Assembly (NCBI RefSeq): GCF_001931485.1
Contig: NZ_MSDV01000019.1
Span: 124,001-188,000, forward strand
Length of the DNA stretch: 64,000 nucleotides
Source of the DNA: Burkholderia sp. SRS-W-2-2016
GTDB taxonomy: Bacteria > Pseudomonadota > Gammaproteobacteria > Burkholderiales > Burkholderiaceae
Reading direction: 5' to 3'
In this document: positions 9,150 through 17,293 of the stretch, one piece after another
Numbering within the stretch: position 1 is the first letter of the stretch
Layout: every line of letters starts with the position of its first letter
Notes under the pieces: generated by a model
Database searches by the model: none
What the model was told of the DNA's origin: nothing
What the model saw: only the letters and a program-made list of their open reading frames with translations
Position numbers and translations under genes: made by a program

Positions 9150-9345
9150 GAGTTCTCTCCGATGCAGGGCGGTCGGGGCGGACCCTGCGCCGCCCGTTGT
9201 TCTCCACCATACGCCGTCGCGCGGCTGTGCGCGAGTCCCGTCGCGCCGGCCGCGCCGCCTGCATGAAGTCGAGTGCGATTCGCACTGCGAACCCGGCACG
9301 GCCGTTGCTGAATGGAAAGTCCACAGCCACAACCGGAGAACTGTC

Positions 9346-9870
9346 ATGCCAGAGCAGAAAACCCTGAAGCGTGCCGCGGCCGATAAGCGTGCCGGCAAGT
9401 CGGCAAGTACTCAAGCGGGAGAGTTCGTGAAGGAGCAGGTCGACAAGGTGCGCGCCGGCAAACACGGCGTGCGCTCGCCGAAGCAGGCGATTGCGATCGG
9501 GCTGTCCGAGGCGCGCCGCGCGGGCGTCGATGTGAAACCGCGGAAGAAGGGCGCGACGAGCGAGGCGACCCGCCAGAAAGCGCAGAAGGACAGCGCCGCC
9601 GGCAAGCACGACGGCGCCGCGAAGAAAACCGCGAGCAAGGAGTCGAGCGCGAAGCGCTCGCGTGTCGCGACCAGCGTGCTGAAGCGCGAGAGCAAGGCGG
9701 GCGCGTCGCCGGAAGCGATGTCGAAGCAGGCGAAGTCGGCGGCGGCCAAGCGGCCCGCGGCGAGCCGTTCGGCGGCGGCTAAAAAGGCGGCGGCCACCAA
9801 GGGCGCGGCCGGTCGCTCGGCGGCCGCGAAGAAGGCCGCGCAGACGCGGGCGTCGCGCGCGCATCACTAA
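9346..9870 (+). CDS. DUF6496-type Lys/Ala-rich basic protein
   Basis: A 174-residue, very basic protein. Residues about 20-70 carry the conserved block (KHGVRSPKQAIAIGLSEARRAG) of the DUF6496 family, common in Burkholderia. The C-terminal 80 residues are low-complexity Lys/Ala/Ser resembling histone-H1-like tails (repeated AAKKAA and SAAAKK), which suggests nucleic-acid or polyanion binding. Start at 9346 has ggagaa upstream; upstream in-frame sequence to 8977 is unlike the body. A hairpin with a T-run follows (9932-9974). Function is unknown. Confidence 0.8.
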   Translation: MPEQKTLKRAAADKRAGKSASTQAGEFVKEQVDKVRAGKHGVRSPKQAIAIGLSEARRAGVDVKPRKKGATSEATRQKAQKDSAAGKHDGAAKKTASKESSAKRSRVATSVLKRESKAGASPEAMSKQAKSAAAKRPAASRSAAAKKAAATKGAAGRSAAAKKAAQTRASRAHH

Positions 9871-9931
9871 GGAAAACGGGCCTGCTTCTTTTACAACGCA
9901 GGCCCGCTATCTGTGACGGAGCACGTCAAGG

Positions 9932-9974
9932 CGCGGGGCATCCGGCAGCAGGCTGCCGCGTGCCCCGCGTTTTT
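9932..9974 (+). terminator. Rho-independent terminator after the DUF6496 gene
   Basis: Outer stem CGCGGGGCA (9932-9940) pairs with TGCCCCGCG (9961-9969), enclosing a second hairpin CGGCAG/CTGCCG, followed by five T. It ends at the stop codon of the convergent aminotransferase gene. A further perfect 9-bp hairpin without T-run lies at 9877-9906. Confidence 0.7.
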
Positions 9975-11301
9975 ATTGCACCGTCGCCAGTACTTCGCTC
10001 ACCGTATTAAAGAGCCGCGCGATCTGCTCTTCATCGATGATCAGCGGCGGCGAGAACGCGAGAATATCGCCGGTAAAGCGGATCAGCACGCCCGCCTCGA
10101 AGCATTTGACGAAGGCCTCGTAAGCACGCGCGCCCGGCGCGCCGTCGCGCGATTCGAGCTCGATCCCGGCGACCATCCCGAGGTTGCGCACGTCCTTCAC
10201 GTGCTTCGCGCCGCGCAGCGCATGCGCGGCCGCTTCGAACTTCGGCGCGAGATTCGCCGCGCGTTCGAACAGCTTGTCGCGGCGATACAGATCGAGCGTC
10301 GCGATCGCCGCGGCCGCCGCCGCCGGATGCGCGGAATACGTATAGCCGTGGAACAGCTCGATCGCGCCCTGCGCGCCGGCGTTCACCACCGTGTCGTGGA
10401 TCGTGCGGCTCGCGGCGACCGCGCCCATCGGAATCGACGCGTTATTGATCGCCTTCGCGAGCGTGATCAGGTCCGGCGTGACGCCGAAATGTTCGCTCGC
10501 GGTCGCCGCGCCGAGACGACCGAAGCCGGTAATGACCTCGTCGAAAATCAGCAGGATGCCGTGCTTCGTGCAGATTTGGCGCAGCTTCTGTAGATAGCCT
10601 TGCGGCGGAATCAGCACGCCGGTCGAGCCGGCCACCGGTTCGACGATCACCGCGGCAATCGTCGACGCATCGTGCAGCGCGACGATCCGTTCCAGCTCGT
10701 CGGCCAGCTGCTCGCCCCACGCGGGCTGCCCCTTCGAAAACGCGTTCTGTTCGAGGTTGTGCGTATGCGGCAGATGATCGATCGCCGGCAGCAGCGCGCC
10801 GGAAAAAGTCTTGCGATTCGGCGCGATGCCCCCGACCGAAATGCCGCCGAAGCCGACTCCGTGATAACCGCGCTCGCGGCCGATCAGGCGCGTGCGCTGT
10901 CCTTCGCCGCGCGCGCGGTGATAGGCGAGCGCGATTTTCAGCGCGGTATCGACCGATTCGGAGCCCGAATTGGTGAAGAAGATCCGGTCGAGACCGGCCG
11001 GCATCAGTTCGGCGACCTTGCTGGCCGCTTCGAACGCGAGCGGGTGGCCCATCTGGAAGGTCGGCGCGAAATCGAGAGTCGATAGCTGCTGGGTGATCGC
11101 CGCGATGATTTCTTCGCGGCCGTGACCGGCGTTCACGCACCACAGGCCCGCGCAGCCGTCGAGGATCTCGCGCCCGTCGGTGCTGCGGTAGAACATGCCT
11201 TTGGCCGATTCCAGCAGGCGCGGCGCGGCCTTGAACTGACGGTTGGCGGTGAACGGCATCCAGAACGACGACAGATCGTCGATGACGGCGCGCGAATTCA
11301 T
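9973..11301 (-). CDS. Class III aminotransferase, omega-amino acid:pyruvate type
   Basis: A 442-residue PLP enzyme of fold type I, class III. Motifs include DGCAGLWCVNAGHGR near the N-terminus, FFTNSGSESVDTALKIA, RERGYHGVGFGGISVGG, IFDEVITGFGRLG and the PLP lysine K283 in TLAKAINNAS. These match omega-amino acid (beta-alanine):pyruvate transaminases. Start at 11301 is chosen for the cgaggag ribosome site just upstream. It is divergent from a MocR regulator at 11565, and the repeats in the shared intergenic region suggest that MocR controls it. The amino donor (beta-alanine, taurine, putrescine or other amine) is not determined by sequence. Confidence 0.85.
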   Translation of the reverse strand: MNSRAVIDDLSSFWMPFTANRQFKAAPRLLESAKGMFYRSTDGREILDGCAGLWCVNAGHGREEIIAAITQQLSTLDFAPTFQMGHPLAFEAASKVAELMPAGLDRIFFTNSGSESVDTALKIALAYHRARGEGQRTRLIGRERGYHGVGFGGISVGGIAPNRKTFSGALLPAIDHLPHTHNLEQNAFSKGQPAWGEQLADELERIVALHDASTIAAVIVEPVAGSTGVLIPPQGYLQKLRQICTKHGILLIFDEVITGFGRLGAATASEHFGVTPDLITLAKAINNASIPMGAVAASRTIHDTVVNAGAQGAIELFHGYTYSAHPAAAAAAIATLDLYRRDKLFERAANLAPKFEAAAHALRGAKHVKDVRNLGMVAGIELESRDGAPGARAYEAFVKCFEAGVLIRFTGDILAFSPPLIIDEEQIARLFNTVSEVLATVQ

Positions 11302-11401
11302 GGCATCTCCTCGAAGTGGGTAGGGACGGACGTGCTCACGGCTGTTCCTGGGGACGTCCTGGATAGCCAAAACTCTAGCGCTCGCGGTTTAATGGCGGCA
11401 T

Positions 11402-11456
11402 GCACAGTTGCTCAGGTGTGGTGCTAACTGTGCTGGCGGATTCGCGCGAACTGTAG
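11402..11456. promoter_or_regulatory. Probable MocR operator: AACTGTGC-type repeats
   Basis: GCACAGTT (11402-11409) is a perfect inverted copy of AACTGTGC (11426-11433), and a third, direct copy AACTGTAG follows at 11449-11456, 23 bp downstream of the second. The elements lie between the divergent aminotransferase and MocR genes. Paired repeats about two helical turns apart are typical of MocR/GabR-type binding (family knowledge); assignment to this MocR is inferred. Confidence 0.5.
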
Positions 11457-11564
11457 TGGCTTCAGGGCCGCACCACCCGCCGCCCGCTATCCGCTATCCG
11501 CTCCCGCACCCACTCGACCCGGCCGCCGTCGCGGCCCATTTAGCCCGTTTATTTAGCCAGCCTC

Positions 11565-12989
11565 ATGATCGAACTGGACCTTCATCGCGACCGCCGTGCC
11601 GCTTCGACGCTCGTCGAACAGGTCGTGCAGGGCTTCGCGCGCGCGATCGATGCGCAGTCGCTGCGCGCCGGCGCGCTGCTGCCGTCGGTGAGGCAGCTCG
11701 CGCGCAGTCACGCGCTGAGCACTTTTACGGTGACCGAGGCGTACAACCGGCTGGTCTCGATGGGGCTGGTGGTCGCGCGGCGCGGCTCCGGTTATCGCGT
11801 CGCCGCGCGTCCCGTAGCGGGCGCCGCGCCGCGCGCGGCCGCCGCCGGCTGGCAGCCGCCGAGCCTGACCGCGAACTGGCTGCTGTCGGATGTGTTCGCC
11901 GATCATTCGGTGCCGATCAAGGCCGGCTGCGGCTGGCTGCCGAGCGAATGGGTCAACGAGAGCGGCCTGCAACATGCGTTGCGCGCGCTGAGCCGGGTGC
12001 CGGCCGCGCGGCTCGGCGACTACGGCCATCCGTATGGCTTCGCGCCGCTGCGCGAGCGCGTCGCCGAACAGCTCGACCGGCTCGGCCTGCCGGTCGATGT
12101 CGGCAATGTGCTGCTGACCCAGGGGGCGACCCAGGGGCTCGATCTGATCGTGCGCACGCTGCTGCGCGCGGGCGACGCGGTGATCGTCGAAGACCCGGGC
12201 TACGGCAATCTGCTGCAAATTCTCAAGCTCGCCGGCCTCGTCGTGCATGGGGTGCCGCGCACGCTGACCGGCGTCGATACCGATGTGCTCGAAACGCTGG
12301 TCGCGCGGCACCAGCCGAAGGCGATCTTCGTGAACACGACGCTGCAGAATCCGACCGGCGCGACCTACGGCATGGCGGCCGCGTTCCGGCTGCTGCAGAT
12401 CGCCGAGCGCGCGCGGATGTGGGTGATCGAAGACGACGTCAGCCGCGAACTCGCGCCGCCCGGCGCGCCGCTGTTCGCGGCGCTGGAGGGCTTGCAGCGG
12501 GTCGTGTATGTGGGCGGCTTTTCGAAGACGGTGACGCCGGCGCTGCGCTGCGGTTACGTGGTCGCCGAGCAGGCGGTGCTGCGCGAACTCGCGCGCACCA
12601 AGATGGCGGTCGGGCTGACGTCGTCGGAGGCGATCGAGCGGATTGTCGACAAGGTGCTGGTCGAAGGGCGCTACGCGCGCCACGTCGAAACGGTCAATGA
12701 GCGGCTCAAGCTCGCGCATGCGGTGCTCGAAGAGCGCCTCGACGCGCTCGGGCTCGAACTGTTTCACCGGCCGCGCGCGGGGCTGTTCGCGTGGGCGCGG
12801 TTGCCGATCGACGCGCAGCGCGCCGGCGAGGTCGCGACCGCCGCGCTCGCGCACGGCATCTGGCTCGCGCCGGGCTCCTACTTCCGGCCCGACGACGCGC
12901 CGAGCGCGTGGTTCCGCTTCAACGCGCCGTATGCGGACGACGATGCGTTGTGGCGCTTTATCGAGCGGGTCGGCCGCGGCGCGCTCTAA
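11565..12989 (+). CDS. MocR-family GntR regulator with aminotransferase domain
   Basis: A 474-residue protein. Residues 1-80 form a GntR winged helix (LLPSVRQLARSHALSTFTVT then YNRLVSMGLVVARRGSGYRV). Residues about 110-470 are a fold type I aminotransferase-like sensor domain with TQGATQGLDLIVRTLL, FVNTTLQNPTGATYG, WVIEDDV and the PLP lysine K321 in GGFSKTVTP. Such proteins use bound PLP to sense an amine or amino acid. It is divergent from the omega-aminotransferase gene, its most likely target. It may also act on the nearby lysE exporter, as MocR/LysE pairs are common, but that is inference. Confidence 0.88.
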   Translation: MIELDLHRDRRAASTLVEQVVQGFARAIDAQSLRAGALLPSVRQLARSHALSTFTVTEAYNRLVSMGLVVARRGSGYRVAARPVAGAAPRAAAAGWQPPSLTANWLLSDVFADHSVPIKAGCGWLPSEWVNESGLQHALRALSRVPAARLGDYGHPYGFAPLRERVAEQLDRLGLPVDVGNVLLTQGATQGLDLIVRTLLRAGDAVIVEDPGYGNLLQILKLAGLVVHGVPRTLTGVDTDVLETLVARHQPKAIFVNTTLQNPTGATYGMAAAFRLLQIAERARMWVIEDDVSRELAPPGAPLFAALEGLQRVVYVGGFSKTVTPALRCGYVVAEQAVLRELARTKMAVGLTSSEAIERIVDKVLVEGRYARHVETVNERLKLAHAVLEERLDALGLELFHRPRAGLFAWARLPIDAQRAGEVATAALAHGIWLAPGSYFRPDDAPSAWFRFNAPYADDDALWRFIERVGRGAL

Positions 12990-13180
12990 CCCCAAACCCC
13001 CGGGACTCCTCGAATACCCGCACACGCAGATGACGTCCAACGTGCGCTGTCCCACAGTGCCGGCGGGTTCGCGTGCCTACATTTGAGACAAACCGGCTCA
13101 GCAGTGAAATCCACAAACGCCGGTCATAAACGCAGAAGCGAGCTTCGTCGCTCAAGACAATGCGTGAGTCAGGGGGAAGT

Positions 13181-13642
13181 ATGGACTACAAAAAATACCG
13201 GTCCGTGCACGCGCTTCGGCGCGGCAACGGCAAGCGCCCGTCAGGGCAACGGGGTGTGGCCGCGGTCGAATTCGCGATCGTGCTGCCGATTCTGCTGCTG
13301 GTTCTGTTCGCGATCGTCGAGCTCGGCATCGCGCTCTACGACAAAGCGGTCATCACCAACGCGAGCCGCGAAGGCGCGCGTGCCGGTGTGGTGCTGAAAA
13401 GCCCGAAACCCACTTCAACCGAAGTTCAGACGGTCGTGACGAACTACACGTCGAGCTATCTGCTCACGTTCGGCACGCAGAATACGCCGGTCGTCACCAC
13501 CACCGGTGCGCAGGGCACGTTCGGTCAGCCGCTGTCGGTGACGGTCAGCTATCGCTACACAGGTCTTGGCCTGGGCCGGGCGCTGTCGGCCTTCACGGGA
13601 CCGGTCACGTTGTCCGCGACCACCGTGATGAACAACGAGTAG
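13181..13642 (+). CDS. TadE-like pilus assembly protein
   Basis: A 153-residue protein. The start at 13181 follows a strong agggggaag ribosome site; earlier in-frame starts lack one. After a basic N-terminal stretch there is the TadE hallmark: GVAAVEFAIVLPILLLVLFAIVELG, one membrane helix with the conserved Glu pattern, followed by NASREGARAGV. The rest is a periplasmic beta-rich domain. TadE proteins are pseudopilins of the Flp/Tad system. The gene lies 9 bp before a TadG-like gene, but no tadA/B/C, rcpA or flp genes are nearby, so this is an orphan pair. Confidence 0.85.
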   Translation: MDYKKYRSVHALRRGNGKRPSGQRGVAAVEFAIVLPILLLVLFAIVELGIALYDKAVITNASREGARAGVVLKSPKPTSTEVQTVVTNYTSSYLLTFGTQNTPVVTTTGAQGTFGQPLSVTVSYRYTGLGLGRALSAFTGPVTLSATTVMNNE

Positions 13643-13651
13643 GAGGCCGCC

Positions 13652-14770
13652 ATGCGCACGCGGAGCAAAAAGCGCCAGCAGGGCGCGGTGGCCGTGATGG
13701 TCGCGCTGATGCTGATCGTGCTGTTGGGGATCGGCGCGCTGGCGGTCGATATCGGCAATCTGATGGTCGCGCGCAACGAGTTGCAGAACGCCGCCGATGC
13801 CGCCGCGATGGCCGGCGCCGGCTGTCTGAAGCCGCGCAGCGAGTGCAGCAACAGCAGCGCGACGCAGCCGGACTGGACCACCGCGTCGACGACCGCGTCG
13901 ACGTTTTCGACCTCCAGTATGACTAACAAAGTGCAGGGCGCGTATCTGAAGGCGAGTACCGTCGCGACCGGTTACTGGAATGCGACCGGCTCGCCGTACA
14001 GACTCGAAGCGCTGCCGTTCACGCCGGGCACTAACGATATGCCGGCGGTGCAGGTGACGATACGCAAGGACGGCTCGAACGCGAACGGTTCGGTGTCGGC
14101 GTTTCTCGGCAAGGTATTCGGCGTGCAGGTGCTGAAGGCGAGCGCGGTGGCGACCGCGGTGCTCTCGTCGCCGGGCAGTGTCGGGCCGGGTGGGCTGTTT
14201 CCGCTCGCGATGTCGAAGTGCCTGTTCGATACCTACTGGAATTCGACGACCAGTTCGCCGAAGCTGTCGCCGACTAGTGGGACGCTTGCGGGGACCAGCG
14301 TCGCTCAGGTAGCGGGACAGCCGTACTATTTTCAGATCGGCTCGTCCTATCAGTACTCGTCGTGTACAGCGGGACAATGGACGTCGTTCGATTCGAGCAA
14401 TCAGTCCGCGAGCTACACGAAGGGACTGTTGACGAGCGGCAACACCACGACACTTTCGATCGGCTCTTCACCGGGCACCTGGATCCAGTCGGGCGAGGAA
14501 AATTCGGTTTTCAAGAGTGTCGATACATGCAGTGCCGCGGGCAATGGGCAATGCGCATGGGAGACGGTTGCGGTCGTGAGCGATCTGTCGACCGGTTCGT
14601 TCCAGCCGGTGGTCGCGTTTGCCTGTATTCATATCCTGAGCGCGTCGAACGGCAGCAAGCCCTACGTCCTCGTGCAGATGTCCAACGACATGAGTCACTG
14701 CGAAACGCCGGCTTCGGGCGGCGTTGGGACGAACTACGGCGCTTATACGCCGCCGCGACTGGTGCAGTAG
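13652..14770 (+). CDS. TadG-like protein with Flp-pilus N-terminal domain
   Basis: A 372-residue protein beginning with the TadG N-terminal motif: QQGAVAVMVALMLIVLLGIG, a membrane helix, then AVDIGNLMVARNELQNAADAAAMAGA. The following 300 residues are Ser/Thr/Gly-rich and predicted extracytoplasmic, with several Cys that could form disulfides; no clear von Willebrand domain is evident. An aggagg ribosome site precedes it and it is co-transcribed with the TadE-like gene. Role is presumably surface or periplasmic anchoring associated with a Tad-like apparatus encoded elsewhere. Confidence 0.82.
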   Translation: MRTRSKKRQQGAVAVMVALMLIVLLGIGALAVDIGNLMVARNELQNAADAAAMAGAGCLKPRSECSNSSATQPDWTTASTTASTFSTSSMTNKVQGAYLKASTVATGYWNATGSPYRLEALPFTPGTNDMPAVQVTIRKDGSNANGSVSAFLGKVFGVQVLKASAVATAVLSSPGSVGPGGLFPLAMSKCLFDTYWNSTTSSPKLSPTSGTLAGTSVAQVAGQPYYFQIGSSYQYSSCTAGQWTSFDSSNQSASYTKGLLTSGNTTTLSIGSSPGTWIQSGEENSVFKSVDTCSAAGNGQCAWETVAVVSDLSTGSFQPVVAFACIHILSASNGSKPYVLVQMSNDMSHCETPASGGVGTNYGAYTPPRLVQ

Positions 14771-14792
14771 GCACGGCCGGTACAGTACGCCG

Positions 14793-14817
14793 GCGCGGCC
14801 TCGTGGCCGCGCTTTCT
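14793..14817 (+). terminator. Hairpin after the TadG-like gene
   Basis: GCGCGGCC (14793-14800), loop TCGT, GGCCGCGC (14805-14812), then TTTCTC. Lies between the convergent TadG and LysE genes. The T-run is short, so strength is uncertain. Confidence 0.55.
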
Positions 14818-14825
14818 CGGCAATT

Positions 14826-15449
14826 TCAACCAGCCATCCCAAGCAGCTTCAGCACGATCGGATACAGCGACCCGACCAGCAGCAACGCCATCGCGACGTT
14901 GAAAATGCGCAGCCGCTTCGGATTCGACAGCACGTCGCGCATCGCGGTGCCGAACCCCGCCCACAGGCAGATGCACGGAAAGCCGATCACGTAGAACACG
15001 ATCGCCATCGCGACCACGTTCATCCCGAAGCTCTCGCTGAGGTGGATCGTGGTCGCGGCCGTCAGCACCATCATCCACGCCTTCGGATTGACCCACTGAA
15101 ACGCGATCGCCTCATGAAAGCGCATCGGCCGGCGCTCGCCGTTGCGCAGCTTCATCTCGCCCGAAGTGCCGATTTTCCACGCCAGATACAGCAGATACGC
15201 GACGCTCAGCACTTCGAGCACCGTGTACAGCACCGGGAAATGCACGAACGCCTCGCCGAGTCCGATCCCGACCGACAGCATCAACAACACCATGCCGGCG
15301 CTGATTCCGGACAGGTGCGGCAGCGTGCGGCGAAAGCCGAAATTCACGCCCGAGGCCAGCAGCATCGTGTTGTTCGGACCGGGCGTGATCGACGTGACGA
15401 GCGCGAACAGAATGCCGGCGGGCAGCGCGCTGAGAGTGATGGAAAACAT
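14826..15449 (-). CDS. LysE-family amino acid exporter
   Basis: A 207-residue inner-membrane protein with about six hydrophobic segments. The N-terminus has the LysE/RhtB signature TSITPGPNNTMLLASG, followed by NFGFRRTLPHLSGI and later AFQWVNPKAWMM. It would export an amino acid or related amine by proton exchange. Start at 15449 has cggag upstream on the minus strand; the in-frame extension to 15491 looks like leader sequence. It is divergent from the gltI-like gene. GTAC-rich palindromes lie upstream, and a 12-bp copy of the same motif lies just beyond its 3' end. Confidence 0.88.
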   Translation of the reverse strand: MFSITLSALPAGILFALVTSITPGPNNTMLLASGVNFGFRRTLPHLSGISAGMVLLMLSVGIGLGEAFVHFPVLYTVLEVLSVAYLLYLAWKIGTSGEMKLRNGERRPMRFHEAIAFQWVNPKAWMMVLTAATTIHLSESFGMNVVAMAIVFYVIGFPCICLWAGFGTAMRDVLSNPKRLRIFNVAMALLLVGSLYPIVLKLLGMAG

Positions 15450-15507
15450 GGAAGGCTCCGGGATCGGCTCGGGATTGTTTGATGGCAGCACATTCTATCG
15501 ATATGGC

Positions 15508-15525
15508 CCGGTACAGTACCTGTAC
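15508..15525. promoter_or_regulatory. GTAC-type overlapping palindromes upstream of lysE
   Basis: GGTACAGTACC (15510-15520) and GTACCTGTAC (15516-15525) are overlapping inverted repeats about 60 bp upstream of the lysE start; another GGTAC is at 15545-15549. Probable regulator site; the regulator is unknown. Confidence 0.45.
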
Positions 15526-15614
15526 GGTTTTGGGGATGGTGTCCGGTACGGAATGGGCGAAAGTGTCCGCTGGGGAGAGTGGGATCGCGCGCGTCGCGGT
15601 AGTCTCGGTAGTTA

Positions 15615-15652
15615 ACATATGTTGCAATTATTTTTTTAATGGCAACATATGT
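15615..15652. promoter_or_regulatory. Perfect 11-bp inverted repeat upstream of the gltI-like gene
   Basis: ACATATGTTGC (15615-15625) and GCAACATATGT (15642-15652) form a perfect inverted repeat with a 16-bp AT-rich spacer. Each arm contains the 8-bp palindrome ACATATGT, centred 30 bp apart, three helical turns, which fits cooperative binding of two dimers. Lies 60 bp upstream of the binding-protein start. Confidence 0.6.
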
Positions 15653-15711
15653 AGACGGCTCGCGTAGAAGCCCGCAACCATCCGCAACCTGCCGCACGAA
15701 TGGAGAAACCT

Positions 15712-16614
15712 ATGAAAGTGATGAACTGGCCCGCTATCGCCGTGTTGACCGCGCTGACCGCCGCGGCCCCGGCCGCGTTCGCGCAGGACGCGACGCCGAC
15801 GCTCGCGAAGATCCAGCAAAGCGGCGTGATCGCGATCGGCCATCGCGAGACCTCGGTGCCGTTTTCGTACGTCGATTCGAACAACCAGGTGATCGGCTTC
15901 TCGCAGGACCTGTGCAACAAGGTGATCGACGCGGTCAAGGCGAAGACCAAACGCGCCGATCTGAAGGTGCGCTTTATCCCGGTGACGTCGCAAAACCGCA
16001 TTCCGCTGGTGCAGAACGGCACGATCGATCTCGAATGCGGGGTGACCACCAATCTCGCGTCGCGCCAGAACCAGGTCGCGTTCGCCGATACGTTCTTCGT
16101 CGCGACGACCCGTTTGTTGACGCGCAAGGACTCGGGCATCAAGGACTTTCCCGATCTCGCCGGCAAGACCGTCGTGACGAATCAGGGCACCACGTCCGAG
16201 CGCATCCTGCGCAAGATGAACGAGGACAGGAAGATGAACATGCAGATCATCAGCGCGAAGGACTACGGCGAAGGGCGCCTCACGCTCGAAAGCGGCCGCG
16301 CGGTCGCGTACATGATGGACGACGTGTTGCTGGCCGGCACCCGCACGCTGACCGCGAAGCCGGCGGACTGGATCATCACCGGTACGCCGCAATCGTCGGA
16401 AGCGTACGGCTTCATGCTGCGTCGCAGCGACCCGGAGTTCAAGAAGCTGGTCGACGACACGCTCGCGCAGGTGATGAAGGGCTCCGAACTGCAGCCGATG
16501 TACGACAAATGGTTCATGAAGCCGGTCCCGCCGAAGAACATCAGCTTCGATTTTCCGATGACGGATGCGCTGAAGCAGGTTTATGCGGCGCCGAACGATA
16601 AGGCGTTTGAATAA
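15712..16614 (+). CDS. Glutamate/aspartate-type ABC substrate-binding protein (GltI-like)
   Basis: A 300-residue periplasmic type II binding protein of the SBP_bac_3 family. Signal peptide ends near AFA-QDA. Body motifs: IQQSGVIAIGHRETSVPFSY, GFSQDLCNKV, IDLECGVTTNLASRQNQVAF, GKTVVTNQGTTSER. These are characteristic of GltI/AatJ, binding glutamate and aspartate. Start at 15712 is preferred over 15700 because the first ATG sits inside the ggag ribosome site. No permease or ATPase gene follows, so it is an orphan that must use a transporter elsewhere or act as a sensor ligand-binder. Divergent from lysE. Confidence 0.85.
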   Translation: MKVMNWPAIAVLTALTAAAPAAFAQDATPTLAKIQQSGVIAIGHRETSVPFSYVDSNNQVIGFSQDLCNKVIDAVKAKTKRADLKVRFIPVTSQNRIPLVQNGTIDLECGVTTNLASRQNQVAFADTFFVATTRLLTRKDSGIKDFPDLAGKTVVTNQGTTSERILRKMNEDRKMNMQIISAKDYGEGRLTLESGRAVAYMMDDVLLAGTRTLTAKPADWIITGTPQSSEAYGFMLRRSDPEFKKLVDDTLAQVMKGSELQPMYDKWFMKPVPPKNISFDFPMTDALKQVYAAPNDKAFE

Positions 16615-16789
16615 CGGTGGTTTATGGCGGCGGCCCATAGTGGCCGACGCCGCGCGGCGCATACGGCTCGCGTTCGACGATACCGGTATTTGTATGGCAG
16701 TCCTGCGTTGCTTCCTCTATACCTGAAGAAGACGCGGTGCGCGTTTCGATTCACGACGCCGCCGCGGCGTAACTGGAATGGAGGCGCAA

Positions 16790-17188
16790 ATGACCAGGCC
16801 CACTGAACCCGCTGATGAGAACAGGCGTTTCTTCAGCGGAATCATTCGTGGCGCGCTGCTTTCTTTCGGCATCCTGATGCTCGCCGGCGCGGCCGCTGCG
16901 GACATGCGTTCGATCACGATCGTTTCGGGCACCTACGGAGAAAACTGCGGCGCGCCGCACGGCAACCTGACGCGGGATATCGCGCGTCGCTGCAACGGCC
17001 GGCAGACCTGCGATTACGTAGTGCCCGGCGCGCGCAAGGATCACGCGACGCGTGCGTGTCCGGCGAACTTTCTCGCGCAATGGCATTGCGACGGCGGCAG
17101 CTTCCACGATGCCGCGCTGAGTCCTGGCGCGCGTTCGGGCGATACGCTCGTGCTCAGTTGCGTCGAGTCGCGCGGCGCGGGGAAATAG
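16790..17188 (+). CDS. Small secreted Cys-rich protein resembling SUEL-type (galactose-binding) lectin domain
   Basis: A 132-residue protein (ATG 16778 is an alternative, four residues longer). A hydrophobic segment (GALLSFGILMLAGAAAA) gives a signal peptide or anchor. The mature part has six Cys in the order NCG, RRC, TCDY, ACPAN, HCDGG, LSC. The pattern (IVSGTYGENCG, then CNGRQTCDY, then CPANF, then GDTLVLSC) resembles the sea-urchin-egg-lectin/galactose-binding lectin domain. Function is inferred as periplasmic or secreted carbohydrate binding. It stands alone and is followed by a strong bidirectional terminator. Confidence 0.65.
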   Translation: MTRPTEPADENRRFFSGIIRGALLSFGILMLAGAAAADMRSITIVSGTYGENCGAPHGNLTRDIARRCNGRQTCDYVVPGARKDHATRACPANFLAQWHCDGGSFHDAALSPGARSGDTLVLSCVESRGAGK

Positions 17189-17239
17189 CGGGGCATTCGA
17201 AGCGGGGCATTCGATCCCACGCATGCATCGCGGCAAAAG

Positions 17240-17273
17240 AAAAAGCCGCCGCCCTCGCGGGCGTCGGCTTTTT
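17240..17273. terminator. Bidirectional rho-independent terminator
   Basis: AAAAAGCCGCCGCCC (17240-17254), loop TCGC, GGGCGTCGGCTTTTT (17259-17273): a 15-bp stem with one mismatch, with A-run and T-run on either side. It separates the convergent lectin-like and ClC genes and should work in both directions. Confidence 0.88.
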
Positions 17274-17293
17274 CTCATTAGCGACGAAAAGCT

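Noticed and set aside
11553-13055. 500-codon minus-strand ORF across the MocR gene
   Set aside because: Composition rich in Arg/Gln/His with no motif; the plus-strand MocR has all family motifs.
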